Numbered from the stretch's first letter, positions 1 to 9,444 are shown. The stretch is 64,000 nucleotides of DNA from Pseudomonas tolaasii NCPPB 2192 (GCF_002813445.1 NZ_PHHD01000001.1:1550001-1614000), one strand, 5' to 3'. Translations and numbers: made by a program. The notes: a model not told the origin generated them from the sequence alone.

Positions 1-755
1 TTGATGGTCGCGGTGCTTTGTTCGAGGGATTTCATCGCCTGCTCGGCGCTGCCGAACGCTTGCTTGCCTTGATCGTTGAGCAAGCCATTGGCGCTGCGCA
101 TCAGCGTGGTGGTTTGCTCGAGTGCGGCGCCGGCCTGTTTGCTGACTTGCAGCAGCTGTTGCATCGCCACTTTGATATCGCCGCGCTGGTCGGCGATGGC
201 GCCGGTGGTTTGCTGCAGGTTGTCCAGGGTGTTGCTCAGGCGCTCGACGTTCTCGCGGGAGAACATGTGGTTGGCGTTGTGCAGCAGCAGGTTGATGCTG
301 GTCATCAGGTCGTTGCTGTTGTTGAGCAAGCGCGCGATGGGCGATGGCGAGGCGATGATTTCCGGCAGGTTGCCGTCCTTGCCCTTGAGCTCGGGGCTTT
401 GCGGCGTGCCGCCACTGAGCTGGATGATCGAGGTGCCGGTAATGCCGGTCAGCGCGAGCTTGGCCTGGGTGTCCTCCTTGATCGGCGTCTGCCCGGCCAG
501 GCGGATGCGCGCCAATACGCGGCGCGGGTCTTTCGGGTCCAGGCGCAGGCTGGTGACGTCGCCCACCTTGATGCCGCTGTACTGCACCGAACTGCCCTGG
601 GACAGGCCGCTGACCGCCTCGTTGAACACCACCTCATATTCCTGGAAGGCGCTGTCGACGCTGGACTTGGCCAGCCACAGGCCGAACAGCATCGCGCCGA
701 CCACCACGATCACGCTGAACAGACCGATCATCACATGATGGGCGCGGGTTTCCAT
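1..755 (-). CDS. MCE (MlaD-like) family lipid-transport protein, partial
   Basis: This is the substrate-binding part of an Mla-type ABC transporter that moves phospholipid-like molecules between the inner and outer membranes. It starts with ATG at 755-753, and the C-terminus lies outside the window. One N-terminal membrane anchor (about residues 8-28, rich in I/V/L) precedes an MCE domain (about 35-115) with the typical SVQYSGIKVGDV segment. A long helical part with many Gln, Leu and Asn residues follows, as expected for the coiled-coil region of MCE proteins. The ATPase gene ends only one base upstream, and the gene order permease-ATPase-MCE is the usual operon. The substrate cannot be told from the sequence; it may be a second Mla-like system rather than mlaD itself. 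Confidence 0.88.
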   Translation of the reverse strand, partial: METRAHHVMIGLFSVIVVVGAMLFGLWLAKSSVDSAFQEYEVVFNEAVSGLSQGSSVQYSGIKVGDVTSLRLDPKDPRRVLARIRLAGQTPIKEDTQAKLALTGITGTSIIQLSGGTPQSPELKGKDGNLPEIIASPSPIARLLNNSNDLMTSINLLLHNANHMFSRENVERLSNTLDNLQQTTGAIADQRGDIKVAMQQLLQVSKQAGAALEQTTTLMRSANGLLNDQGKQAFGSAEQAMKSLEQSTATI

Positions 756-756
756 G

Positions 757-1560
757 TCATACCTCGTCTAGCGATTGAGCGGCATCCAGTGCCGCGCGGC
801 CACGGGGGCCGTGGAAATATTCGTGAATCCAGGCGTCGTCGGTTTCCGAGACGATATCGATGGCATCGGCCACCAGCACTTTCTTCTGCGCCAGTACCGC
901 CACGCGGTCGGTGATGGTGTACAGCGTGTCGAGGTCGTGGGTGACCAGAAACACACTCAGGCCCAACGCATCGCGCAGGGTCAAAATCAGTTGGTCGAAT
1001 TGCGCCGCGCCAATCGGGTCGAGGCCGGCGGTGGGTTCGTCGAGAAACAGGATGTCCGGGTCCAGCGCCAAAGCCCGTGCCAACGCGGCGCGTTTGATCA
1101 TGCCGCCGGACAGCGACGCCGGGTACTTGTCCGCCGCCGACAGCGGCAGCCCGGCCAGTGCCAGCTTGACCGCCGCCAGATGCTCGGCGTCGCGACGGCT
1201 AAGCCCGGCATGTTCGATCAAGGGCAGCGCAACGTTTTCAGTGACCGTCAGGGAGGAAAACAGCGCGCCCTTCTGGAACAGCACGCCGAAGCGCCGTTCC
1301 ACCAGCGAGCGCTCGTGCTCCGAGAGGTTGGGCAGGTTCTTGCCGAACACTCGCACTTCCCCTTCGCTCGGGCGGCGCAGGCCGACGATGCTGCGCAGCA
1401 ACACCGACTTGCCGCTGCCGGAGCCGCCCACCACGGCGAGAATCTCGCCTTTGTACAAATCCAGGTCGAGGTTCTCGTGAACGCTCTGACTGCCAAAGCG
1501 GTTGCACAGGCCGCGCACTTCGATCACCGCCTCGCTGGGCGCTCGGTGCAGGCGGCTCAC
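757..1560 (-). CDS. ABC transporter ATP-binding protein (MlaF-like)
   Basis: ATPase subunit of the lipid ABC transporter, 267 residues. The Walker A motif GGSGSGKS, the Q-loop (VLFQKGALF), the LSGGM signature, Walker B (ILFLDEP) and the switch histidine (VTHD) are all present in order. The reading frame is open much further upstream, but that part lies inside the permease gene. I place the start at GTG 1560-1558, where the start and the permease TGA overlap as GTGA. This is typical translational coupling and puts the start just ahead of the first beta strand (VIEVRG). The protein should act as a dimer on the cytoplasmic side of the permease. The MCE gene follows directly. Confidence 0.92.
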   Translation of the reverse strand: MSRLHRAPSEAVIEVRGLCNRFGSQSVHENLDLDLYKGEILAVVGGSGSGKSVLLRSIVGLRRPSEGEVRVFGKNLPNLSEHERSLVERRFGVLFQKGALFSSLTVTENVALPLIEHAGLSRRDAEHLAAVKLALAGLPLSAADKYPASLSGGMIKRAALARALALDPDILFLDEPTAGLDPIGAAQFDQLILTLRDALGLSVFLVTHDLDTLYTITDRVAVLAQKKVLVADAIDIVSETDDAWIHEYFHGPRGRAALDAAQSLDEV

Positions 1561-2732
1561 CAGCCCATCTCCATAAAAAACATGGCGGCGACCGCGTCCA
1601 GCACGATCACCACGAAAATCGACTGCACCACGCTCGACGTGGTGTGCGCGCCCACCGATTCGGCACTGCCGCTGACCTTGAAGCCTTCCAGGCAGCCGAT
1701 CGCCGCAATCAGAAAGGCGAAGACCGGCGCCTTCACCATGCCCACCAGAAAATGCTGCACGCCAATGTCCGATTGAAGCAACGACAGAAACATGGCCGGT
1801 GAAATATCCAGTGCCACGGCGCACACCACCCCGCCGCCGACGATGCCCGAGAGCATTGCCAGAAACGTCAGCATCGGCAGCGACACCAACAGCGCCAGCA
1901 CGCGCGGCAATACCAGCAGCTCCATGGGGTCGAGGCCGAGGGTACGAATCGCGTCGATTTCTTCGTTAGCCTTCATCGAGCCGATTTGCGCGGTGAAGGC
2001 ACTGGCGGTGCGGCCGGCGATCAGGATCGCGGTGAGCAACACGCCGAATTCACGCAGGAAGGAAAACGCCACCAGGTCGACGGTAAAAATCGTCGCGCCA
2101 AAACTCTTCAACACCGTGGCGCCGAGAAACGCCACCACGGCGCCGACCAGAAAAGTCAGCAAGGCCACGATGGGCGCCGCGTCCAGGCCGGTTTGCTCGA
2201 TGTGCGCAACCATCGGCGTGATGCGCCAGCGCCTGGGGCGGAAAATGCCCCGGGCAAAGGTTTCGAGGATCAGGCCGATAAAACCGAGCAGTTTCTTGCT
2301 GTCTTGCCAGACCGTATCCACCGCCCGCCCGATGCGCGCCAGCACTTGAATGCCGGCGGCTTCTTCCGGGGCTTTGTCGGGCACGCAAAAGTCATTGAGG
2401 GAGCGGTAGACGGTCTTGAGCAGTGCGCGGTCGGCGGTGGACAGGCTGCAATCGGTTTGTTCGGCGGATTGCTCGATGCGGGTCGGGCCCAGCAGCTCCA
2501 CCAGCAAGGAGGCGCCGGCGGTGTCGAGGGCGCCGAGGCCATTGAGGTCGATGCGCGCGCCGGCGTCATACCTGCCGTCGAGGGTGTCCGACAGCTTTTT
2601 CAGGTTGGCGTAGTGGGCAAGCGTCCAGTCCCCCGTAATCCTGAGTAACGGCGGAGTGGTCGAGGTATCGAGGTGGGCTGCGCCGGCCGTCGTGCTGGTG
2701 GTCATAAGCTCCGAGCTTGTTTGGCTATCCAC
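1557..2732 (-). CDS. MlaE-family ABC permease with N-terminal STAS-like domain
   Basis: Inner-membrane permease of the lipid transporter, 391 residues. The first 110 or so residues look like a STAS domain (a short beta/alpha fold with DLNGLGALDTAGA), as found in plant TGD1-like and many pseudomonad MlaE relatives. The MlaE permease core follows, with about five hydrophobic segments and the conserved stretch around EIDAIRTLGLDPMELLVLPR. The chosen start is GTG at 2732-2730 with a TAGGAAT ribosome site; an in-frame ATG at 2705 is a possible alternative. It is the first gene of the operon and overlaps the ATPase by 4 bases. No gene-specific regulator site was seen upstream. Confidence 0.9.
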   Translation of the reverse strand: MDSQTSSELMTTSTTAGAAHLDTSTTPPLLRITGDWTLAHYANLKKLSDTLDGRYDAGARIDLNGLGALDTAGASLLVELLGPTRIEQSAEQTDCSLSTADRALLKTVYRSLNDFCVPDKAPEEAAGIQVLARIGRAVDTVWQDSKKLLGFIGLILETFARGIFRPRRWRITPMVAHIEQTGLDAAPIVALLTFLVGAVVAFLGATVLKSFGATIFTVDLVAFSFLREFGVLLTAILIAGRTASAFTAQIGSMKANEEIDAIRTLGLDPMELLVLPRVLALLVSLPMLTFLAMLSGIVGGGVVCAVALDISPAMFLSLLQSDIGVQHFLVGMVKAPVFAFLIAAIGCLEGFKVSGSAESVGAHTTSSVVQSIFVVIVLDAVAAMFFMEMGW

Positions 2733-2759
2733 AATTCCTACGTAATAGCACGATACAGC

Positions 2760-3791
2760 CTACTTTGGGTTGTCCGTTTGTGCTGTGTCAGTCACTTTGA
2801 AGCGCAACACGCCGATCACCTGCCCGTCTTCGGTCAGCACGCGTACCTGCCAACGGCCCACGGCATCGGCCGGGAAGTTCTGCTTGTGGGTCCACGCGCG
2901 GTAGCCTTCCTTGCGCCCACCGTGGATATCCAGCGCGATGCGGTCGACTTCCTGGCCGTTGAATTTCCACACATGGTAGATGCGCTCATCCAGCCCGCGC
3001 GGCGCGTTGATTGCGGTGTAGGCGTACAGGCCGCCGCTGCGCAATTGGGCGGCGGTCACTTCCTTGAGGTCATCGCCCGGCGTGCGGTCTTGTAACTGCG
3101 TGCTGATCGCCACTTCCGTCATCCACAACGTGGCCGGCGGCACCCAACTGCGCAGAAACCAGCCGGCGCAACCAATGGCGGCGGTGACCCCCAGCAGCAT
3201 GGCCCAACCTTTGATGCTGCGCAGTGGCAGGCTGGTAGCCAGGCTGGGGATCGACAGCGCGATGGCCACGCCGAGGGCCAGTTTGTAACTTTCGGCGGTG
3301 GTCAGGTGCAGGATAATCGGCAGCGCCGTGAGCAGCGCGGCGAACAGGGTCAGGGTGTGCAGCGCCAGGAACAGCGAACGCTTTGGCGCCAGCCATTTGT
3401 AATACAAGGGGTCAGTGATCGACACCAGCGCCGCCGCACCGAGCAAGCCGGTGAACACCGACTGGCCGCTGTTCCACGCCGTGGTGACAAAAAAGAACGG
3501 CAGCACGAAGAACAGGCTTTCCTGATGGATCATCTGCGTGGCGTAGCGCAGCAACGGTTCGGGAATTTCGCGCTTGAACACCCTGGCGAACAGCTGGGTG
3601 AAACTGTTTTCCAGCATCAGCCACAACCAGCTCACCAGCATGATGATGGCGATCCAGCTGGCCATGCCCTGCTGGCGGTCCACCAGAATGAAGCTGCACA
3701 CCCCCGAAATGAAACCGCCGAGTGCGATCACCCCTGGGTAGCGCTTGATCAGAACGAGAATGCGCTGGATAAGGGGCGGCAGGTTTGGCAT
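2760..3791 (-). CDS. DUF5924/DUF2914-like membrane protein
   Basis: Inner-membrane protein of 343 residues and unknown role. About eight hydrophobic segments fill residues 20-230. A soluble C-terminal domain of about 110 residues follows, with the motif IYHVWKFNGQEVDRIALDI and a WTHKQNFPADAVGRWQVRV stretch. This resembles the DUF2914 beta-sandwich fused to a membrane part, as in DUF5924 proteins. The frame stays open upstream, but I choose ATG 3791 because the extra residues look like translated intergenic DNA and the membrane part begins right after this start. The ribosome site there is weak. It is transcribed alone, between the Mla-like operon and the M16 peptidase. Family assignment is from memory of motif and architecture. 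Confidence 0.75.
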   Translation of the reverse strand: MPNLPPLIQRILVLIKRYPGVIALGGFISGVCSFILVDRQQGMASWIAIIMLVSWLWLMLENSFTQLFARVFKREIPEPLLRYATQMIHQESLFFVLPFFFVTTAWNSGQSVFTGLLGAAALVSITDPLYYKWLAPKRSLFLALHTLTLFAALLTALPIILHLTTAESYKLALGVAIALSIPSLATSLPLRSIKGWAMLLGVTAAIGCAGWFLRSWVPPATLWMTEVAISTQLQDRTPGDDLKEVTAAQLRSGGLYAYTAINAPRGLDERIYHVWKFNGQEVDRIALDIHGGRKEGYRAWTHKQNFPADAVGRWQVRVLTEDGQVIGVLRFKVTDTAQTDNPK

Positions 3792-3861
3792 AGGCGGTTC
3801 ACACTTGGTGTAGGAAAAAACCCAGACAGAATAACGTCTTAGCCCGGTGTTCGGGGCCTCA

Positions 3862-5244
3862 TTACGCGACCCGTTTGCGATAAAGCCGCACGCTGCCCAA
3901 CACAATGGCGATCAGCGCGAGCGCGGCGGCGCCGATCCAGTTCAGGCTGTCGTAGCTCAGCAGCGGTTTTTCGATGCGCCAGTAACCGGGCTGGTTAAAC
4001 ACTTGACGCATGGCTTGGTCGGTTTGTTCCAGGGTCACGGCTTTGATGCGTTTGACCGGGTCGCTGAAGTGCCCGTTGCTGTAGTCGCCCGAAGCGCTCC
4101 AGTAATAGTCGGCCAACGCGCTGTTGCCCTGCACGGCCCAGGCCTGGCGTGCGATGGCGGCGTGTTGCAGGCGGGCGAATGTGGCCGGGTCGAGGCCGTC
4201 CTTGAGCAGTTGCGCCTTGAGGTCTTGCAGGACGTTTTCGGCCTCGGGCAGGTTGTCGCGCTCAAGGTCGGCATTCAGGCTGAGGAAGCCGACGCCGCCG
4301 AGCACTTCGCGTTCGCTCCACGGGCCGTAGGACAAGCCGTGCTTGAGGCGCAGTTGGCGGTACAGCGCCCAGTCGAGGTAGTCCTTGAGCAGGTCGTAGG
4401 TTTCATCATGGGCATCGTCCAGCACCGGTTCGGGGAACAGCCAGTGCAGCTTGGCGCTGTCGCCGACCCAGCCACGGATCAGGTCGCGATGGCTGGCGGC
4501 GGCGTGCCGGATTTCGGGTAGCGGCAAATGTTCGCTCGGTTCCACCGGGTCGAGCTGGCCGTAGGTGCGTTCCAAGTAGGCCGGCAGCAGTTTGTCGAGG
4601 TCGCCGACGATGATCAGGGTCATGTTGTTCGGCGCGTACCAGTTTTTGCGCAGCGCTTCCAACTGGTCGCGGGTGATGTGGCTGACTTCGGCACGTTCGG
4701 CGCATTTGAGCCCCAACTCTACGGCCAATTGGTTGCTGGCGGTGTGGCCCAGGTCCTGGCGGTCGAGCAGGCGTTGCAGGTGGGAGTAATGGCCGCCGTC
4801 TTCGCGCTCCACCACCTGCTTGGCGGCATTGATATTGGCGTCGGTCAGTTGGGTGCGGGTGATGATTGCCAGCAACAGGTCGAGCACCTTGCGCTGGTTT
4901 TGCGCGGGCGCTTCGATCACGAAGGTGGTGTCGGCGTTGCTGGTGTAGGCGTTCCACTCGCCGCCCAGGGCTTGCATGCGGTCTTCCAGGTCGCCTTCGC
5001 CGCCGCCGTCGATGCCGCTGAACAGCAAGTGTTCGAGCAGGTGCGGCACCTCCTTTTCCTCACAGGTGAAGTCGTCCAGCCCTACACCCACCACCAGGCG
5101 GATGGCCACATGCCCGCGTTCGGTGCCCGGTTTGAGCAGCAACTGCAGGCCGTTGGGCAAGGTGTAGCCCTCGACTTGCAGGCGGTCAAAGGCAAACGAA
5201 TGAGCTGAGCCCATGAGCAGGCAGGCGAATAACAGGCGACGCAT
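3862..5244 (-). CDS. M16-family zinc peptidase, membrane-anchored
   Basis: Insulinase-type metallopeptidase of 460 residues. An N-terminal signal peptide (residues 1-18) and a C-terminal membrane helix (about 435-453, followed by RLYRKRVA) suggest a periplasmic enzyme anchored in the inner membrane. The inverted zinc motif HLLEH is at residues 68-72, and a downstream acidic stretch (VEREDGG) supplies the third ligand. The second half has the non-catalytic M16 domain, including the NNMTLIIVGDL strand. A good ribosome site (AGGAAG) precedes the ATG. Single-chain M16 proteins of this length usually pair with a second copy, but none is next door here. The substrate is unknown. Confidence 0.88.
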   Translation of the reverse strand: MRRLLFACLLMGSAHSFAFDRLQVEGYTLPNGLQLLLKPGTERGHVAIRLVVGVGLDDFTCEEKEVPHLLEHLLFSGIDGGGEGDLEDRMQALGGEWNAYTSNADTTFVIEAPAQNQRKVLDLLLAIITRTQLTDANINAAKQVVEREDGGHYSHLQRLLDRQDLGHTASNQLAVELGLKCAERAEVSHITRDQLEALRKNWYAPNNMTLIIVGDLDKLLPAYLERTYGQLDPVEPSEHLPLPEIRHAAASHRDLIRGWVGDSAKLHWLFPEPVLDDAHDETYDLLKDYLDWALYRQLRLKHGLSYGPWSEREVLGGVGFLSLNADLERDNLPEAENVLQDLKAQLLKDGLDPATFARLQHAAIARQAWAVQGNSALADYYWSASGDYSNGHFSDPVKRIKAVTLEQTDQAMRQVFNQPGYWRIEKPLLSYDSLNWIGAAALALIAIVLGSVRLYRKRVA

Positions 5245-5262
5245 AACAAGCTTCCTGGCGAG

Positions 5263-5286
5263 TGAGGTCAGTTTTAACTGACTTCA
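5263..5286. promoter_or_regulatory. Inverted repeat between Na/Pi transporter and M16 peptidase genes
   Basis: Eleven-base arms TGAGGTCAGTT and AACTGACTTCA with a 2-base centre and one mismatch. It lies between the stop of the Na/Pi gene and the start of the M16 gene, both on the minus strand. No run of T follows on the minus strand, so it may be an operator rather than a terminator. Confidence 0.35.
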
Positions 5287-5301
5287 CGGGCCATCGTACG
5301 T

Positions 5302-6960
5302 TCAGGGCGAATGGGTGATGTCGGCAATATCTTCAGCGGAGAGTGCGCCGGTGTCGGAAGTTTCCAGCACCACATAGGCGCTGCTGCAGAACAGCGAGTT
5401 TAGGCGTTTCATGTCGGCAATCAACTCCAGGTGCAGGGAGCTGGTTTCCAGGCTCTGTACGATTTTTCGCTGCAAGCGGCTGACATGGGCGTGAGCCAGG
5501 CGACGTTCCTGGGCGCGGAAGCGACGCTTCTCGCGCAGCAACTGGCGCGCGCTTTCCGGGTCGGCGCTGAGAAACACCGACAGGCCCAGGCGCAAGTTGG
5601 CAATCAGCTGGCTGTGCAGGCCGGCGAGTTCTTCCAGGCCGACTTCGGAGAACTGGCGGCGCTGCGAGGTTTTCTGCTGCTGGACCTTGCGCAGCATGCG
5701 CTCGATCAAGTCGCCGGCCAGTTTGAGGTTGATCGACAGCTCGATGATCTCGGCCCAGCGCCGGCTGTCGTGTTCACTGAGGTCTTCGCGGGGCATCTGC
5801 GCGAGGTACAGCTTGATCGCGCTGTACAACGCTTCGACGTCATCGCTGAGGCTGCGCATTTCCTGGGTGATGGCGGTTTGCTTGCCGCGCAGCACTTCGA
5901 GCATCGCGGTGAGCATGTTGTCGATCAGGTCGCCCAGGCGCAGGGTTTCGCGAGCGGCGTTGGCCAGCGCCAGGCTTGGGGTGGCGAGTGAGGCCAGGTC
6001 CAGGTGGCGCAGCTTGGCTTTGCCGTTGATCTCCGGTTGTTCCGGCAGCAGCCAGGCGCACAGGCGGGCCATCGGGCCGATGGTCGGCAGCAAAATCAGG
6101 CAGCGGCTGACGTTGTAGAGCACGTGGAAGGTGATGACCATGCCCTGGGCGCTGTAGTCCAGGCCGTCCATCCAGCGTACGAGAGGGTCGAGTACCGGGA
6201 TGATCAGCAACAGGCCGATCAGCTTGTAGAGCAGGCTGCCGAGGGCCACTTGGCGCCCGGCGGCGTTCTGCATATTGGTACTGAGAAAGGCCAGCACACC
6301 GCTGCCGATGTTGGCGCCGATCACCAGGCCGATGGCCACGTGCAGGCCAATCACGCCGGCGCCGGCCAGGGTGGCCGTCAGCAGGACGGCGGCCAGGCTG
6401 GAGTAGGAAATCATCGCGAACAGGGCGCCAACCAGAGCGTCAAGCAGGATGTCGCCGGTCAACGAGGCGAAGATGACTTTGACACCCTGGGCGTGGGTGA
6501 TCGGCCCGGCGGCTTCGACGATCAATTGCAGCGCCAGAATGATCAGGCCCAGGCCGATGCCCACGCGGCCCATCTGCCCTGCCCGCGTCTGTTTGCGCGA
6601 CAGGAAGAAAATCACTCCGAGAAAAATCAGCAGTGGCGACAGCCACGACAGGTCGAACGTGAGCACCCGCGCCATCAGCGCGGTACCGACGTCGGCACCG
6701 AGCATGGTCGCCAGTGCAGGCATCAGGCCCATCAGGCCCTGGCCGACAAACGACGTCACCAGCATGGCCGTGGCGTTACTGCTCTGCACCATGGCCGTCA
6801 CCAGAATACCGGCGATAAACGCCAGCCATCGCTTGGACATGTTCTGCCCGATGACTTGGCGCAAGTTGGAACCGTAGACCCGCAAGATGCCGGTACGGAC
6901 GATGTGCGTGCCCCAGATAAGCAGGGTCACGGCGGAAAGCAGATTGAGCAAGGTCAGCAT
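5302..6960 (-). CDS. Na+/phosphate cotransporter family protein with PhoU-like domain
   Basis: Sodium-dependent phosphate carrier-like protein of 552 residues. The first 310 residues hold about nine hydrophobic segments with the family signature QSSNAT at residues 59-64. The second inverted repeat carries YSSLAA where many members have a second QSS. From about 335 to 540 the protein is helical and charged, with PhoU-like pattern (LGDLIDNMLTAMLEVL, EIIELSINLKLAGDLIERML). This is the layout of YjbB/NptA-type proteins, which in Escherichia coli favour phosphate export. It is probably an inner-membrane phosphate mover, with the tail possibly regulatory. It is monocistronic as far as can be seen. 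Confidence 0.9.
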   Translation of the reverse strand: MLTLLNLLSAVTLLIWGTHIVRTGILRVYGSNLRQVIGQNMSKRWLAFIAGILVTAMVQSSNATAMLVTSFVGQGLMGLMPALATMLGADVGTALMARVLTFDLSWLSPLLIFLGVIFFLSRKQTRAGQMGRVGIGLGLIILALQLIVEAAGPITHAQGVKVIFASLTGDILLDALVGALFAMISYSSLAAVLLTATLAGAGVIGLHVAIGLVIGANIGSGVLAFLSTNMQNAAGRQVALGSLLYKLIGLLLIIPVLDPLVRWMDGLDYSAQGMVITFHVLYNVSRCLILLPTIGPMARLCAWLLPEQPEINGKAKLRHLDLASLATPSLALANAARETLRLGDLIDNMLTAMLEVLRGKQTAITQEMRSLSDDVEALYSAIKLYLAQMPREDLSEHDSRRWAEIIELSINLKLAGDLIERMLRKVQQQKTSQRRQFSEVGLEELAGLHSQLIANLRLGLSVFLSADPESARQLLREKRRFRAQERRLAHAHVSRLQRKIVQSLETSSLHLELIADMKRLNSLFCSSAYVVLETSDTGALSAEDIADITHSP

Positions 6961-7160
6961 GCTCGGCCCCCCGTGTGGGTGTGCTCCAAAAAGAGCGAAG
7001 GAAGTTGCCGCGTGCCGTTCTACGTCTTGTACTTAAGCTGTAGTTGGCGAATGGGCTCGGCGCCAGCATCGCATAGCTAAAGTGGGGATTGAAACAAAAC
7101 TGTCATGAAGATTGGCAGAGATCGTTCCTGCGCTCTGCATGGGCATGCACAAAACTAAAC

Positions 7161-7250
7161 GTGGCGAGGGAGCTTGCTCCCGCTGGACTGCGTAGCGGTC
7201 CCTTTTTTTGGGCCACTTCGCGGCCCAGCGGGAGCAAGCTCCCTCGCCAC
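7161..7250. repeat. REP doublet (REPIN-like palindrome), GTGGCGAGGGAG type
   Basis: Two inverted copies of a REP sequence: GTGGCGAGGGAGCTTGCTCC at 7161-7180 and its complement ending at 7250, with a 45-base centre containing a second small inverted repeat (gggcc/ggccc). This doublet form is typical of pseudomonad intergenic REPINs mobilised in trans by RAYT transposases. It occupies much of the 343-base gap 6961-7303, which otherwise holds only the promoter side of the Na/Pi gene. Confidence 0.85.
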
Positions 7251-7303
7251 AGTTACAGTGTTCGCCCTTGGCAAAGCGGCGTTGATTCAGCAGCGGGTCT
7301 TTT

Positions 7304-8071
7304 TTACTGACCCGGAATGTCCTTGCGCAGTTTCACTGGATCCTGCTGTTTCTTCTTTTTCGCGATGGCGGTGCGCATCTTGATGTTCACCGCTTCCACC
7401 GCCAGCGAGAACGCCATGGCGAAGTAGACGTAGCCTTTTGGTACGTGCACGTCGAAGGATTCTGCGATCAGCACAGTACCCACCACCAGCAAGAATGACA
7501 GTGCGAGCATTTTCAGCGACGGGTGCTTGTCGATGAACTCGCTGATGGTACCGGCAGCCAGCATCATCACCAGCACCGCGACGACAATCGCCGCCACCAT
7601 GACCGGCACATGGGAGACCATGCCGACGGCGGTGATCACCGAGTCCAGGGAGAACACGATGTCGATGATGGCGATCTGAATGATGGTGTAGATGAACTTG
7701 CCGCCCGTGCCTTTCGGCTCGTCGTGGGTTTCATCTTCACCTTCCAGGGCGTGGTACATCTCCTGGGAGCTTTTCCACAGCAGGAACAGGCCGCCGAAGA
7801 ACAGGATCAGGTCGCGCCCGGAAATGCCCTGGCCAAACACCACGAACAGGTCGGCGGTGAGTTGCATCACCCAGGTGATCGACAGCAGCAACAGGATTCG
7901 CGTGACCATGGCCAGCGCCAGGCCGAAGATCCGGGTGCGCGCCTGCATATGCTTGGGCATGCGGCTGACCAGGATCGAAATCATGATGATGTTATCGATG
8001 CCCAGGACGATCTCGAGGGCCGTCAGGGTGAAGAAGGCAATCCAGATCTCCGGATTGGTCAGCCATTCCAT
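7304..8071 (-). CDS. TerC-family integral membrane protein
   Basis: TerC/Alx-type membrane protein, 255 residues. Seven or so hydrophobic segments carry the conserved acidic motifs ALEIVLGIDNIIMISIL near the N-terminus and IDIVFSLDSVITAVGM in the middle. The paired Asp residues in those segments define the family, whose members are linked to tellurite resistance and to metal (Mn) export. The frame is open 18 bases further upstream, but ATG 8071 has a clear AAAGGA ribosome site. The C-terminus is very basic (KKKKQQ). It is a single gene; no manganese riboswitch is recognisable in the short upstream gap. Confidence 0.92.
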   Translation of the reverse strand: MEWLTNPEIWIAFFTLTALEIVLGIDNIIMISILVSRMPKHMQARTRIFGLALAMVTRILLLLSITWVMQLTADLFVVFGQGISGRDLILFFGGLFLLWKSSQEMYHALEGEDETHDEPKGTGGKFIYTIIQIAIIDIVFSLDSVITAVGMVSHVPVMVAAIVVAVLVMMLAAGTISEFIDKHPSLKMLALSFLLVVGTVLIAESFDVHVPKGYVYFAMAFSLAVEAVNIKMRTAIAKKKKQQDPVKLRKDIPGQ

Positions 8072-8095
8072 GTGTATTCCTTTGAGCAAATGTTA

Positions 8096-8124
8096 AACCG
8101 CGCAAGCTGCAGCGCCGCGCGGTT
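8096..8124 (-). terminator. Possible terminator after CitMHS gene
   Basis: Eight-base perfect stem AACCGCGC / GCGCGGTT with a 13-base loop, located just past the stop of the CitMHS gene on the minus strand. It is followed by only a short T run, so termination strength is doubtful. Confidence 0.4.
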
Positions 8125-8136
8125 GGGTGTGTAGGA

Positions 8137-9444
8137 TTATAGAGTGCTGAACAGCGGAATAATCCCCATCAGCAAAGCGGCGAACATTATGCACAGGCAT
8201 ACCAGCACTGCCCACTTGAGGGTAAAGCGCTGGTGATCGCCAAATTCGATACCCGCCAAAGCCACCAGCAGATAGGTCGAAGGTACCAGCGGGCTCAGCA
8301 GGTGCACGGGTTGCCCGACGATGGACGCGCGACCCATTTCCGCTGCGGTGATGCCGTAGTGGCTGGCGGCCTCGGCGAGTACAGGCAGTACGCCATAGTA
8401 GAACGCATCGTTGGACATGAAGAAGGTAAACGGCATGCTCACCAGCGCGGTGATCACCGCCAGGTACGGGCCCAGCGCATCCGGGATCACGGCGAGCAGG
8501 CTTTTGGACATGGCATCGACCATGCCGGTGCCCGACAGAATGCCGGTGAAGATACCGGCCGCGAAGATCAGCCCCACCACCGCCAATACGCTGCCGGAGT
8601 GGGCGGCGACGCGGTCTTTCTGCATTTGCAGGCACGGGTAGTTGACGATCATGGCGATACTGAACGCCACCATGAACAGCACCGGCAGCGGCAACAGGCC
8701 TGCGATCAGGGTGCACATCAGGGCGAACGTCAGTGCGCCGTTGAACCAGATCAGTTTTGGACGGCGAGCATCCGGGAATTGCGACACGCTGATTTCGCTG
8801 TGGTCGATCTCATCGCCGGCCAAATGCAGCTCACCCAGGCGAGCACGTTCGCGTTTGCCGTACAGGTAGGCAATTACCAGGATCGCCAGCACGCCCGCGG
8901 CCATGGCCGGAATCATCGGTACGAAAATATCCGAGGGGTCTACATGCAGCGCGCTGGCGGCACGGGCGGTCGGGCCACCCCAGGGGGTCATGTTCATCAC
9001 GCCGCCGGCGAGGATGATCAGGCCGGCCATGATCCGCGGGCTCATGCCGATGCGCTGATACAGCGGCAGCATGGCGGCCACGCAGATCATGTAAGTGGTG
9101 GCGCCGTCGCCATCGAGGGAAACCACCAGCGCCAGCACGGCAGTGCCGACCGAGACTTTCAGCGGGTCGCCCTTGACCATTTTGAGGATCTTGCGCACGG
9201 CCGGGTCAAACAGGCCGGAGTCGATCATCAGGGCGAAGTAGAGGATGGCGAACATCAGCATCACGCCGGTCGGCGCGAGCTTGGTGATGCCGGCAAGCAT
9301 CATCGGGCCGATCTGCGGTGCGAAACCGCCAAACAGCGCGAACAGGATGGGCACGATGATCAGAGCGATCAGCGCCGACAGGCGCTTGGTCATGATCAGG
9401 AACATGAACGTGATGACCATGGCAAAGCCAAGGAAAGTCAGCAT
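8137..9444 (-). CDS. CitMHS-family citrate-metal:H+ transporter
   Basis: Secondary transporter of 435 residues that should take up citrate complexed with a divalent metal, driven by protons. About eleven hydrophobic segments are visible. The motifs SLDGDGATTYMICVAAMLPLY and NMTPWGGPTARAASAL are characteristic of the CitMHS family and lie in the first half. The ATG is preceded by GGAG at good spacing. No citrate-sensing two-component system is adjacent, so its control is not visible here. Whether the preferred ion is Mg or Ca cannot be decided from the sequence. Confidence 0.93.
   Translation of the reverse strand: MLTFLGFAMVITFMFLIMTKRLSALIALIIVPILFALFGGFAPQIGPMMLAGITKLAPTGVMLMFAILYFALMIDSGLFDPAVRKILKMVKGDPLKVSVGTAVLALVVSLDGDGATTYMICVAAMLPLYQRIGMSPRIMAGLIILAGGVMNMTPWGGPTARAASALHVDPSDIFVPMIPAMAAGVLAILVIAYLYGKRERARLGELHLAGDEIDHSEISVSQFPDARRPKLIWFNGALTFALMCTLIAGLLPLPVLFMVAFSIAMIVNYPCLQMQKDRVAAHSGSVLAVVGLIFAAGIFTGILSGTGMVDAMSKSLLAVIPDALGPYLAVITALVSMPFTFFMSNDAFYYGVLPVLAEAASHYGITAAEMGRASIVGQPVHLLSPLVPSTYLLVALAGIEFGDHQRFTLKWAVLVCLCIMFAALLMGIIPLFSTL

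Noticed and set aside
775..1776. A 333-residue plus-strand frame opposite the ABC ATPase
   Set aside because: Antisense shadow in GC-rich DNA; the minus strand has all ATPase motifs.
1561..1824. An 88-residue N-terminal extension of the ABC ATPase
   Set aside because: It lies inside the permease gene in another frame and looks random; the GTG at 1560 gives the family length.
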